The notes under the pieces were generated by a model. That model was not told where the DNA came from and searched no databases. It saw only the letters and a program-made list of their open reading frames with translations. Source: Tigriopus japonicus (Eukaryota > Arthropoda > Copepoda > Harpacticoida > Harpacticidae). Taken from it: DNA of 64,000 nt. The position numbers were made by a program, and so were the translations under genes. The stretch is taken from assembly GCA_010645155.1 (NCBI GenBank), contig CM021316.1:12174954-12238953 (forward strand). Direction: 5' to 3'. Shown one piece after another: positions 31,206 to 41,215 of this stretch. The first letter of the stretch is position 1, and each line of letters starts with the position of its first letter.

Positions 31206-32037
31206 AATTACGCTACGCGTGTTTTGTCGCATTTTGACGGCACTTAAGTGAGTCACATCGCATTTGGGCTACAAATGTGTCACATTTCCGACTTGGAACA
31301 TGTTCTAATTTTGTGTGATGTGAAGCACATTTTGTGACGTTTGTGTGCTAAAACGTCATGAGATTGTTTGACGTGACCAAAAACTCAAATCTCAATTTAA
31401 GACAATATTCATTCATTTTAACTCAACAATCCAGTTTACATTCAAAAAAGAAGCTAGTGTCTCAAATAGAATTTATAAATAGTTGGTTGATCTACTTTTT
31501 AGATTATGATCACGTCAAGGTTGAATTAAGAACAGACGATTTGGTCAACTTGGCTTTTCGAAAGACATCGAGCAGTGTTACCATATAGGTTGAAAATCAG
31601 AGGTTATGCGCCCTGTAAATTAAAATTTCAATGACTGAAAAAGTAAAAAAAATACATGAGAATGAAAGCCAAGCAAAATACAAATTAGAATGTTTTTCAA
31701 CAATGATGAACTTAAAACTTGACTCTCAAGAAAAAGGAAACAGAATTTTCATTTCAAATTCTTTACTAAAAAGATTTGTCTGTTGATAAAAGAAACGCCA
31801 CAAAAGCATAATGAAGTCATATCATATGACATTGATAAGTATAGCTCATTGATTAACCAATCTTGCAACTTTCAACACGTTTCCGTGCGTCAATAAAATT
31901 TTATTATATGGAATCCCTAACGGTGAGCACTAGAATGCGAAAAACATGTTCCAAATCGGAAGTGTGACACGTTTGTAGCTCAAATGCGATGTGACTCAAA
32001 TAAGTGCCCTTAAAATGCGACAAAACACGTGTCGTGT
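31206..32037. mobile_element. 832-bp element with about 100-bp TIRs
   Basis: The left arm 31206-31305 (ATTACGCTACGCGTGTTTTG...) is the reverse complement of the right arm 31936-32037, with about one mismatch in eight. The middle contains a 76-codon frame (31358-31588) of no recognised family. It is inserted in the LINE-1 endonuclease coding sequence and directly abuts the next TIR element. Confidence 0.7.
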
Positions 32038-35000
32038 AATGGAACAGTGTAATCCAGGTTTGTAGCCGCTTTTTTAAATGTTGCGCTGGGGCCTCGCTCC
32101 CAGTTTTTTCCGCCTGTGGTAGCTTGGAAAAAGTGCGAGTGGTTCAGTTAAAAGGTGATTAATCAGACTTGTGTTAAACCTATTGTCAAAATGAGAACAG
32201 AATTGACTAGGGTAGAGACATATGTAAGTCATCAAACAAACGATCTCAAAATTGGTTGATGAAATATTGAGTATTTTGGGATCTAAAACAAGCCAATGTT
32301 ATAACTGATTGGGTCCGACTGTACACTCGTGAATTGTGCGACAAATCATTGACTTGAAGAATAGGCATGCCATTATTTTTGTCAAATAGAAAGTACTCAA
32401 CACCCAGTTTTGGTCATTTTTAGCAGGAGTTGACCTTTAATGTTACCAATACTACGTGATATATATCTCATGTCTCGTAAGATCCATCTTTTTGGCCTTC
32501 TGATACTTAGAAGTCAAGGAGATGCATAGTTCTGGGGTACGACTGGACATATTAGCATCAAGCAGTTGCGAGCCAGGTGTATGTACATTTCAATTATCGT
32601 GATCGTGATGAACAAGAGAGAGTCGCTTCTCAATAAGGGAGCTCAAAAAGTGCGTCTGCAGGGTGTGCCATATTAAAATGAACAAAGAAAATGAAAATGG
32701 CCTAAAATATATCAATGGAATCAGTCTGCATAGGTGCCTTCTATCCGTCCATAAAGTTGTCAATATTGCAATAAAGGCACTAAGATTGGCTTTTATTATC
32801 AAATGTCAAAGGTTGAAAATAAATGGCAAAAAATGAAGCTTTCAAAGACCTACAAACAGCATTTGGAAACATTCAAAATGACTAATACAATAGCTGTAAA
32901 CCTTAAAATAGCAAATGAAATGACATAAGCTTGTATATTTTGAATTTTAGTGTATATCAAAACTGATGTCATTTGTATTTGTCCATTTTTTCCCAATATG
33001 GCTCTTTAAGTTTAAATCTTTGATTTCATTTTTCTCATTTATATAAAAAAATGGCTGAAAACTGCATATAGCAACTTGAAATCTGCACCTGACTATTTTC
33101 TCTCTCATGGAAACCATTACAATTGGAAAGTGGATAAGGATTGAGATCCCAAGAAGGAGGGAGCAACTTTTACTGCAAATTAATAATGTTAACATAATCT
33201 TGCCCCGAATAAGACACATTTCGAAAGTGAGAATGGATTAAAAAGAGGCATAAGCTTGTTTCTACTAGGTGAATTTCATTGACAAGGTGCTTCTAAGAAA
33301 AAAACATTTTACTTAAATATACTTTCCTAGGCCAGTTTTCAAGTGGTACACCCTGTAGATGACCTTGTTCATGATGGCAGTGAAGTTAGCCCAAACCTCC
33401 ACCCTCTAAAATTACCACTCATCCCTGTTTTTAGAGGTCAATGATTGACGACAAAACGTTGATATTTTTAGATTTAGATGTGATGATCTTCAGCTGTCCG
33501 TCTTTTTTGCAAAAAAATATCTGACAAAATAGGTTTGGGAATGGATGCATTTTCGATTATGATATCCCCTTCACATAAGTTGTGTAGAAAATGTGGAGGA
33601 TGTTCATGGAATCTTTGAAACATTGTTAAGTACCTGAACACTTTCCAAACTTTCAAAAAAGTAGTCAATGGTTCGTGCGTCCTCAACATTAGACGTTTTG
33701 TTTCATGACATGTTCGCTTCTGTTTTCGAAGAGAGTTGGGCGCACAGAGCTTTTAAGCAACAGAGATGGCAAATTTTGGCTTTGGATGAATTTGTCATTT
33801 CTTGCCATTTGACAGATTCTTGTTCCTTGTTTCTCCAACTCAATCTCTTGAATCCTGGATCAGGGCAAATTTTCCTCCGCATTAAATTTAGCTCATGTTG
33901 CATTTTTAAGGCAGAGATATGTTTTTGCTTGTAATTAGAGGCACATTTCCCTGCCCTGCAATTTTTTGAGAAGATCATGAAATCTAAGCTTGTAGATTGT
34001 TTGAAAGTCTATGATATCATTTCCCCCAGGACACCACGTTTTAGTAATCATCCAATTGATAAACAATTAGAACAGTTCATTGACATTTGGTCAATGAGAC
34101 ATTGAGTCATCAGCCAGTTGATGTAGTTTATCTTAACTTTACCATGACCTTTGATAAGGTGCATATTTATGGTCTTGCTTCATTAACTCAAACAATGGGA
34201 AGCAGGGTAAGGTCCAGAGTGGGATTGAAAGTTTCATTAGTGAAAGGAAGCAAATCCTGAGGCTGAAGGATTATTGAGTGGCATGAAAAAAAATTAAAAA
34301 ACACATTTGCTTCACCTAGATGGCTCTCACATGACTTAGCATGCCCTCAGCACATCCTACTTGGGTGCGTTCTTTTGTTCTCAAAATGAACAACTCACCA
34401 TCAGAGCAAGCCTTCTTAATGAACTAAAGTTAAGCTTCAATCAAAGAGAAAATGACAATTAGTCCCATCTTGAGGTAGAAACGGTTGTGGGTGCTTCCAT
34501 TTAGTCTTTGGTCTTAATTTGTGATTACTCAACATGGCTTTTTGATTTTTGAACACAATAATATCGTAGCTAAGCTCTAAAAGACTTGAAATATGAAGAG
34601 AAATCCACTTTCAGATGGAAGCTATAATTTTGGCAACAAGTGTAAGTTGAGGATAGATTTGCAATCAAGAGAATTTGGCCCTGTTTTGGCTCCTTTTGGT
34701 GGCAATTATTGTAACCTTCATTTAAAATTCTTCATCCCACAAAGTTCCATTTTAGGTCTGCTCTTTTCTATCATTTTCATTGCCCCTCTTAATAACCTTG
34801 GTACAAACACCAGTATTTCATCCTATGTTAAAGATCCAAAATTAGATTGAGAAGGAATGGTTAGGACTCAAAAAGTTCAGTTGATTAGTTGGAGTCTTCC
34901 CTCTTTTGCATGAAGTTCTGCCATTTTCTGCAAGTATTTTTGCCTGGTGGCAGAAGCACGACATTCATCCATTTGCCATCACTGAATGCAGTCAAGAACT

Positions 35001-35262
35001 GGAGATCATGGTTTTAGATCCCAAAATACTCAACATTTCATCAACCAATTTTGAGATCGTTTGTTTGATGACTTACATATGTCTCTACCCTAGTCAATTC
35101 TGTTCTCATTTTGACAATAGGTTTAACACAAGTCTGATTAATCACCTTTTAACTGAACCACTCGCACTTTTTCCAAGCTACCACAGGCGGAAAAAACTGG
35201 GAGCGAGGCCCCAGCGCAACATTTAAAAAAGCGGCTACAAACCTGGATTACACTGTTCCATT
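32038..35262 (+). mobile_element. 3.2-kb TIR element, copy 2
   Basis: Ends AATGGAACAGTGTAATCCAG and CTGGATTACACTGTTCCATT. The inverted repeat runs about 250 bases at each end. It is colinear with copy 1 (11896-14828) and about 290 bp longer, because it retains 34080-34390, which holds a further RT relic. The element sits inside LINE-1. No duplication is resolved on either side. No DDE transposase or other mobility protein is visible. Confidence 0.75.
34100..34850 (+). pseudogene. Non-LTR reverse-transcriptase relic inside TIR copy 2
   Basis: At about 34120-34176 the frame reads HQPVDVVYLNFTMTFDKVH, the RT motif A (normally VDVVYLDFSKAFDKV) with the catalytic aspartate changed to asparagine. 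After a frameshift comes KVQSGIESFISERKQILRLK, the segment linking motifs A and B. At 34593-34850 the PQSSILGLLFSIIFIAPL and SSYVKD blocks replace PQGSVLGPLLF and SYADD. The order is right for one RT palm, but it is long dead. It is a different lineage from LINE-1. Confidence 0.65.
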
Positions 35263-36543
35263 GCAGCATAAGGAAAGCGAGATCAGAAATGCATTAGAAT
35301 TTAAATCAATTGACGTTCTATTCCTTCAGGAAATCGACTTGACACATTACTCGGAAGGTCTCGTCCACTTTCCTTCATTCACAAGCTACGTACATAAAGG
35401 AGAAAAAAAGCGAACATGTATTCTTATAAGAAATAACACATTCAAGACAATTGAACATTTACCAAACCAAGAAGATGATCCTCAGGTGTGGATTAAAATT
35501 GAAGAAAAAGCTGGGAAAAAGCTAACAATAGCAAATATCTACAGAGAATGGAATTCAAATCAAGAACATATTTTATCAAGGATGGTAGAAAGATTCCAGG
35601 CGATTGCATCTACAGGGGGAAGACTTATAATAGGAGGTGACTTCAATCTAGACCCAAGCCGTTTAAACGATCCAACTTACCAAAGCAGACACACCACCTC
35701 AAATTTTATCCAACAAGCAGAGGAGGTTGGGCTTCAACGAACATCATTCGGCATGACATTTACAAGAACAATCAAGAGCCTTACCGTGGAGTCAGAATTG
35801 GACTGGGTCCTATCAAACATTGATGTATATGATCCAGAAAATGTCAAATTTGGCATGAGCGACCACTCACTCATATCTTGGAAAACTAAACACAGTGGGT
35901 TTCAACTCGCTGAAAACTTCACATGGTATAGAAACTACTCGATAATTGACGCGAGTGCCTTTTCAGCTGATTTAGCCATGTGTCCATGGGAGGATTTTGT
36001 CACAGCTCAGTGCGGAGAAATGGCATCTAGGTTGCACGACCTTTTCATCGGGACGCTGGATAGACACGCTCCCACTCGCTGCATCAAAAAGCAAAAATTA
36101 ACCACGCCTCGCCCAAGTCAAGCTCTACAGAAACTTAGACGCCAGAGAGACAATGCTAGAAGCAAGGGGCAGCTTCAGAAATTACGCAAACTTAGATCCG
36201 AATGCATTAACTTAACTAAGAAGGAAGCCCATGAACAAGTCAGAAACCGCTTGAAGGGAAAAACTGGAGCAGAATGGAAATTGGTCAATGAAATATTAGG
36301 ACGTGGAACCACCTCAAAGTTTGCCTTAAGAGAGGGGCCATGTGAGCTTAATGAAAAAGAGTCAGCCGATGCTTTAAATTCTCACTTCATCAACAAAATC
36401 AAAGATATCAGACAAAAAATGACAAAAAATGATGGTGACCCACTCTGGGGAGCCAAACGCAGAGCAAAAAGACTAGGCTTAACAAACGGCTCATTTAGGT
36501 TACGAACCGTATCAGAACAAGAAGTAAAGGAAGCTATCCGAAG
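35263..36543 (+). pseudogene. LINE-1 endonuclease domain and linker (APE type)
   Basis: The uninterrupted frame holds the marks of an apurinic-like endonuclease in order: DVLFLQEI, LIIGGDFNLD, ELDWVLSN and MSDHSLI. A lysine/arginine-rich linker follows, then the start of RT (SEQEVKEAIRS). This enzyme nicks target DNA so that LINE RNA can be reverse-transcribed in place. The N-terminus lies 4 kb upstream at 31147-31205. The frame is cut at 36543 by a hAT-like element and continues at 37719. Confidence 0.8.
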
Positions 36544-37710
36544 CAGGGTGGGCATTTGATTTTTGGACATTTTGTCCACCCCTGTCCAAAAGGTGTCCAA
36601 AAGTGTCCAAAAATAAGGCTGTCCAAAAATAGGAGTGTCCAAAAGTGTCCAAAAATATTAATTCGAAAAATAATGACTAAAAAAAATTTTTAGAATAACA
36701 TTCTACAAACTTTCTCTCCAAAATAAACGTCACTTGACGAAATCTAAGCAAGAATAAGTCAATTCAGCATAAGAAACTTACACTTAATACATTAAATGAG
36801 CCAAAAACTTGAAGGCCAAACTGGACATTTGAACTTTCCACTCTTTTCATTTGACCACCGAGCATCGTCCAAAATGTGGGAAAGAATGATCGACTGAAGG
36901 AATGAACGAACAAACGAATGTGAGACTGGGACTACTAATAACGCGCTCACACCACACTTCATGTTAAACATAGTATGCGAGTACATTTTAAAGCTAATTG
37001 TGTCTTGATTTGTGACAAGACAAGGTTACTTAGTATTTTGATTTATATTCCAAAGTTTATCATTGTTGCAAGTGTTTCCCATCCAAGAGGCAAGAAGTCT
37101 TTTGACCTGACTGTCCAAAAAATGTTAACTATAATAAAGCACACTCAAACTGATATCAGATTGCAATGTGGGTATTATAATGCTTTTGCAAAGAATTAAA
37201 GCAGTGTTGTTTTACTATTAAAAAAGACAAGACTCTTGTTCACAGATGAGGAAATAAAATGTAAATCTTGAAACATTTTGAACAATTACACACATTTTAC
37301 CATATTGTATAAACAAAACAATTATTTTTTTAACAAGTTATCATGGCAAAGTTTATTTCTCCAAGTAATGTTCCCATTAATATAACTATTTTTGTTTGAG
37401 TACACAACCATGCATTCTTTAGAATTCAATTACTTATGTAGTGTAACTGGTTTTTCGTCTGATTTGTACAACTTTCTTTTACGTTTGTTGGACTTTTGGA
37501 CACTTATGGACATCTTTTGTGGATTTTTGGACACCCTTTGGGTATTTTTGGACACCTTCTGGGTATTTTTGGACACTTTTGGACACTTTTGGACACTTTT
37601 GGACACTTTTGGACACTTTTGGACACTTTTGGACACTTTTGGACACTTTTGGACACTTTTGGACACTAGGGTGTCCAAAATGCTCTCGATGTCGAAAAAT
37701 GCCCACCCTG
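36544..37710. mobile_element. 1.17-kb hAT-like element inserted in LINE-1, perfect 8-bp duplication
   Basis: Ends CAGGGTGGGCATTTGATTTT and GTCGAAAAATGCCCACCCTG; the outer 14 bases are perfect inverses of the standard hAT form. The duplication ATCCGAAG is at 36536-36543 and 37711-37718. Subterminal arrays are oppositely oriented: GTGTCCAAAA-type motifs on the left (36590-36655) and GGACACTTTT repeats on the right. No transposase frame, so non-autonomous. The element plus one duplication is 1,175 bp, and the LINE frame on the two sides agrees once it is discounted. Confidence 0.9.
37571..37670. repeat. 10-bp minisatellite, unit GGACACTTTT
   Basis: Nine perfect tandem units from 37571 to 37660 plus a degenerate tenth, preceded by looser copies from about 37495. 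It forms the right subterminal array of the hAT-like element. The periodic repeat produces the spurious open frames seen on both strands here. Confidence 0.95.
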
Positions 37711-37718
37711 ATCCGAAG

Positions 37719-39198
37719 TAGTAAGAACTCCAAATGCCCTGACATATATGGTATAGCCCCTGCAGCAATCAAATTTGCTCCCAAAGTTCTATCTGTGCCA
37801 CTCACTTGGCTCATCAATTCCATAATCATTCAGGGGGTCATCCCAGATTCCTGGAAGTGTGCAAGAATTCTGCCTCAACACAAATCAGGTTCAAGAAACA
37901 AGAAGGAAAACTATCGACCAATTAGTATACTCCCCTCTTTCAGTAAAATCCTAGAAAAGGTGGTGGCGAAACAACTCGTGACCCACCTGGAGGCTCACAA
38001 GGTCTTACCTCCATCTCAATAAGGATTCAGAAGAAATCTTTCCACAAGCCATGCATTGGCTGCAATTGATCATGATTGGAGAGAAGCTGGAAGCACTGGA
38101 CGTCATTGCGGCGCTCTGTTACTTGACCTCAGCGCGGCTTTTGACACATTAGACCCACACTTGCTAGTTGAAAAACTGGCTGTCTATGGGGCAAACAGGT
38201 CGCTCAGAAGCTTAATTAGCTCGTACATGTGTGGAAGACGACAGACTGTTGATTGCAATGGCAACCTCTCCGGTGAACTTCAGATCATGTTTGGAAGTCC
38301 CCAAGGTTCCGTCATGTCCCCGATACTTTTTCTTGTCATGGTAGCCGACATAGAGGAATGGATCTCCGTAGCCAATGTTCTCAGTTATGCTGATGATACC
38401 ACAATCTATACGTCTCAAAACACCAAGGAGAGGACCCGTGATGTCCTTGAAGGTGCAGCAATAGAAGTTATCCAGTTCATGGAGGCTTCCAAACTCTCTT
38501 TAAACCCATCGAAAACTCAATTCATAATGATTGGGAGGAAAATGGATTAAGATATCAAAGTGGGAAATGTTGCGGTGGCAGAGTCTTCAAATGTGACCCT
38601 ACTGGGAGTGACTCTCAATAAGTCACTAACGTGGAAAGCCCACTTAGATAAGCTAGCACCCATCTTACGACAACGAATCGGAATTCTCCGACGATTATCA
38701 TTCCAACTCCCATTGGACACGATTAGACCAATCCTTGATGGAATATTTACATCAAAAGTAAAGTATTGTATGACATTGATCACCAACGTGTATGGAATCA
38801 AGGGAGCAGATCCCGCTCAAAGTCAACTACACAAGCTCCATAGGTCTGCAATGAAGGCGTCGCTGAGAATTGCCACTTCAGATCACCCTCCCGATGACGA
38901 ACTTCTCAAAAAATCAGGTCAAATCTCGGTCAAACAGATTGCAGCTACATCAATAGCCAACCTTGAAGTGGATTGCCTGCAAAATTGGAAATCCCATCCA
39001 TTAACCACCTCCAGAATAGTGCTACATTTGGGATCCAAAAGAACAAGACAAAGCCAAGACAGAACATTTCCCCCACAACCTGTCAGAAACTCCCTCTTGG
39101 GACGAATGGTGGAAGCATATGAAGACCTCCCAAAATATGTTCGTGATGAGCCCAAGAAATACTCGCGGAAATGCCTCATAAAAAAGCTAATGATGTAA
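37719..39198 (+). pseudogene. LINE-1 reverse transcriptase and C-terminal domain, two nonsense codons
   Basis: RT motifs in order: WKCARILPQHKSGS and YRPISILPSFSKILEK, then LLLDLSAAFDTLDPH (motif A), GSPQGSVMSPILFLVMVADI (motif B), LSYADDTTIY (catalytic motif C) and LSLNPSKTQFI. A C-terminal domain follows to TAA at 39198. TAA codons at 38020-38022 (before the GFRR block) and 38548-38550 break the frame, so it is inactive. The pattern is that of a Jockey/CR1-group non-LTR retrotransposon; finer placement needs a tree. The 3' end lies between 39200 and about 39370. Confidence 0.85.
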
Positions 39199-39377
39199 TT
39201 TTTTCTTTTTCCTTTATTCTTATATAATTTCATATCTTAACTTACAACCTCTCAATTACCAACAAACTTACTGACCATTGCATGGTCAACGCTACGATCA
39301 TCGGAAAGGTCGATAAAGAGAATTATATATTCTGCGTCCTTACAAATATATATTCTCAATACTCAATTAAATATGAT

Positions 39378-39473
39378 TTTGGCCCAAGGCGTCAAGCTCC
39401 TGTGGAGTCAGGAATAGAGGAGGTCGTTCCAAGGAGAAGTGCACGATTAAGAGAAAAACAATTCTCTTGGTGA
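39378..39473 (+). pseudogene. Element A: end of an LTR-retrotransposon pol (integrase tail)
   Basis: The last codons read PRRQAPVE...PRRSARLREKQ before a stop at 39471-39473. A basic RRSARLREK tail is common at the end of Ty3/gypsy integrases. Upstream the frame passes without a mark into the LINE-1 3' flank, so the join with that older sequence is somewhere in 39200-39380. Confidence 0.45.
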
Positions 39474-39498
39474 GATCACTTCATCTTCACCAATCGCC

Positions 39499-39825
39499 AT
39501 GGGAGCAAGCCCTTCTCAAGAGTCACTTTCTCAACCCCAGGACGTGGAACAGAATTCTGGTTTCCACATCGTTGAAATCCATATTGGTACGGCCCAAATG
39601 GGACTTGTCATCCTGGTGGTGTTAGTGCTTGTGTTCTGTGTTGTTTATAAGCGTTGTATAAAGCTCCGACACCCACGTAGTGCTTTACCGTGGTATAATG
39701 GTGAACAGTGTTTTGTTCCACCACCCCAACTTCGCCGCAAAGTCCAACCGCTCGTTGACGATCGTTTTGAAGATATTACCAATGCGGTCCCTACGCCGGA
39801 AAGTTTTACTTGGGCGAATATCTAA
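39499..39825 (+). CDS. Element A: 108-residue single-pass membrane protein between pol and LTR
   Basis: Starts with MGASPSQE, a plausible N-myristoylation signal (glycine at 2, serine at 6). After about 40 residues comes one strong membrane span (MGLVILVVLVLVFCVVYK) followed by basic residues (KRCIKLRH). The tail is about 45 residues, with a PPPQL stretch, and stops at TAA. It begins 26 bp after the integrase-tail stop and ends 29 bp before the LTR, where envelope or accessory genes sit in retroviruses and errantiviruses. I do not recognise the family. The frame is intact although the rest of the element is lost. Confidence 0.5.
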   Translation: MGASPSQESLSQPQDVEQNSGFHIVEIHIGTAQMGLVILVVLVLVFCVVYKRCIKLRHPRSALPWYNGEQCFVPPPQLRRKVQPLVDDRFEDITNAVPTPESFTWANI

Positions 39826-39842
39826 ATTATGTATTCATATAA

Positions 39843-40021
39843 TTTGGGGGGAGATGTAGTGTTATTCCTTATGACTCATGCTCCCCTGTTACTCATATAT
39901 GCTTACTCTGTATATACGATACTTCTGTATCCATGCCCCAACTCCCGATAATAAAGCAGTTTGCAATAGAGCTTCACCGAGTACACATCGTGCGTCCGTC
40001 ACTCGCGTCCATAACATAACA
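39843..40021 (+). repeat. Element A: polypurine tract and 3' LTR (167 bp)
   Basis: The purine tract TTTGGGGGGAGA (39843-39854) directly precedes the LTR start. The LTR runs TGTAGTGTTAT (39855) to ATAACATAACA (40021); the two ends are imperfect inverses, as LTR ends are. It contains an AATAAAG polyadenylation signal at about 39950. The right flank is element D integrase sequence, so A landed in D. The 5' LTR is absent. Confidence 0.65.
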
Positions 40022-40407
40022 GGTGGACGCCTTCTCTGGACTTCCGTTCCTCGCCCATCTGAATAGGACGGCCACTTCCAATGTAACCAAGCAAATACAT
40101 CAATGGTTTCAACTACGTATTTGGATTTCCTAAAGTGATCAAAAGCGACAATGGACCGCAATTCAGAGACACTTTCAAAACATTCTGCCAAGATCATTTC
40201 ATCACACATGAAACTCCATCGCCATACTTCCCATCTTCAAACGGACTTGCCAAAAGCACCGTGAAGAACATGAAGAGACTCCTTAAAAATGCCATATCAC
40301 TGGCCAAGACAACGACCTGGCTCTCCAAGAGTTCAGAGCTATGCCAAGAGAAGACGGCTTCTCGCCTAATCAGCTTTTCTTTAATCGCACTTTGCGAGGC
40401 ATTCTAT
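40022..40407 (+). pseudogene. Element D: Ty3/gypsy integrase core fragment
   Basis: Starts inside the catalytic core (VDAFSGLPF). One frameshift leads to PKVIKSDNGPQFR with the second catalytic aspartate, then SPYFPSSNGLAKS, where the third catalytic residue, normally glutamate, is lysine. A further frameshift leads to FRAMPREDGFSPNQLFFNRT. It ends where the LTR of element B begins. D is therefore the older host of both A and B; its remaining part would lie right of the window. Confidence 0.7.
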
Positions 40408-41029
40408 TGTAGTGGAACCGACGATACAGGCATAGAACCAAGCCACCGTTGTTCACCCCTGTACGAAATCCCCCGTCACCAATGAGGCATATGTGTTACA
40501 TCATGCCTACGTCGCGTTTAAACGCGACGATATGTTGGTTTATGGATTACAAGGACTGGTCAGACAAGTGCAGTTGTGAAACCTATTTACAATCACGCGA
40601 TCACGCCATTCCATTTCCGTGATAATTGGATGATCTCAGACTAGCATCAAGTCTGAGCATGATACACTATGTAGCACGGTGAAATACTTCTGTATATAAA
40701 CCCTGTACCCACTAATACAGCACCAATAAGAGTAAACGCTTTATTGCGCTAACACCATTATGGTCTGTGTGCTTATTGTGTCCATCCTTTTAGCTAGTCT
40801 TCTTAGCTTGGTTTGTGTGCTTTGAAGTAGCTAGCTAGCCAGCGAACCACTCCCGTTCCTATCTGCATTTGGGAGATCATTAGCATCATCATCTGTATTA
40901 TCATCTCGGTCTTCGATTCCAACATCAAACTTAACGGTCAAGAGGCAATCTGGTGACCGTTGGAACTTTGTGGCATCGCTCCCGAGGATCGACCCGATTC
41001 ACACATCCGTCCTTATCGATCCCGCCACA
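40408..41029 (+). repeat. Element B: 5' LTR (622 bp)
   Basis: TGTAGTGGAACC at 40408 to CCCGCCACA at 41029, with short imperfect inverted ends. The first 257 bp match the 3' LTR at 56742-56999, with about eight differences by eye. It includes a GTCGCGTTTAAACGCGAC palindrome (about 40511-40528) and TATATAAACCC at about 40694, a likely TATA box for the element. Confidence 0.85.
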
Positions 41030-41033
41030 AAAT

Positions 41034-41050
41034 TGGCGCAGTCGGTAGGA
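41034..41050 (+). other. Element B: primer-binding site, tRNA-Ser type
   Basis: TGGCGCAGTCGGTAGGA lies four bases after the LTR. Its complement ends CCTACCGACTGCGCCA, the usual 3' end of arthropod tRNA-Ser with CCA added. Element C has the same site at 57548. Confidence 0.8.
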
Positions 41051-41215
41051 TCTTCTGTTGCCGAGCTGCCAGAGTGACCAGGACGACACCTTCACTAAGG
41101 CCCAAACGCGAGGTAGTCAAGTAAGCAGTCATTGCCGGCCAGAAGATAGGACCCAACAATGCAAGAACCAAGGAATGAGTCAGATGTGGAGCACAGCCTC
41201 TGAGGCTTGCTGGAG

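Noticed and set aside
34906..35226. 106-codon frame at the right end of TIR copy 2
   Set aside because: It runs into the terminal inverted repeat, is not kept open in copy 1 and has no recognisable motif.
37430..37829. Overlapping long frames rich in FWTLLDTFGH or CPKVSKSVQK repeats
   Set aside because: They are translations of the 10-bp GGACACTTTT tandem repeat in the hAT-like element, not genes.
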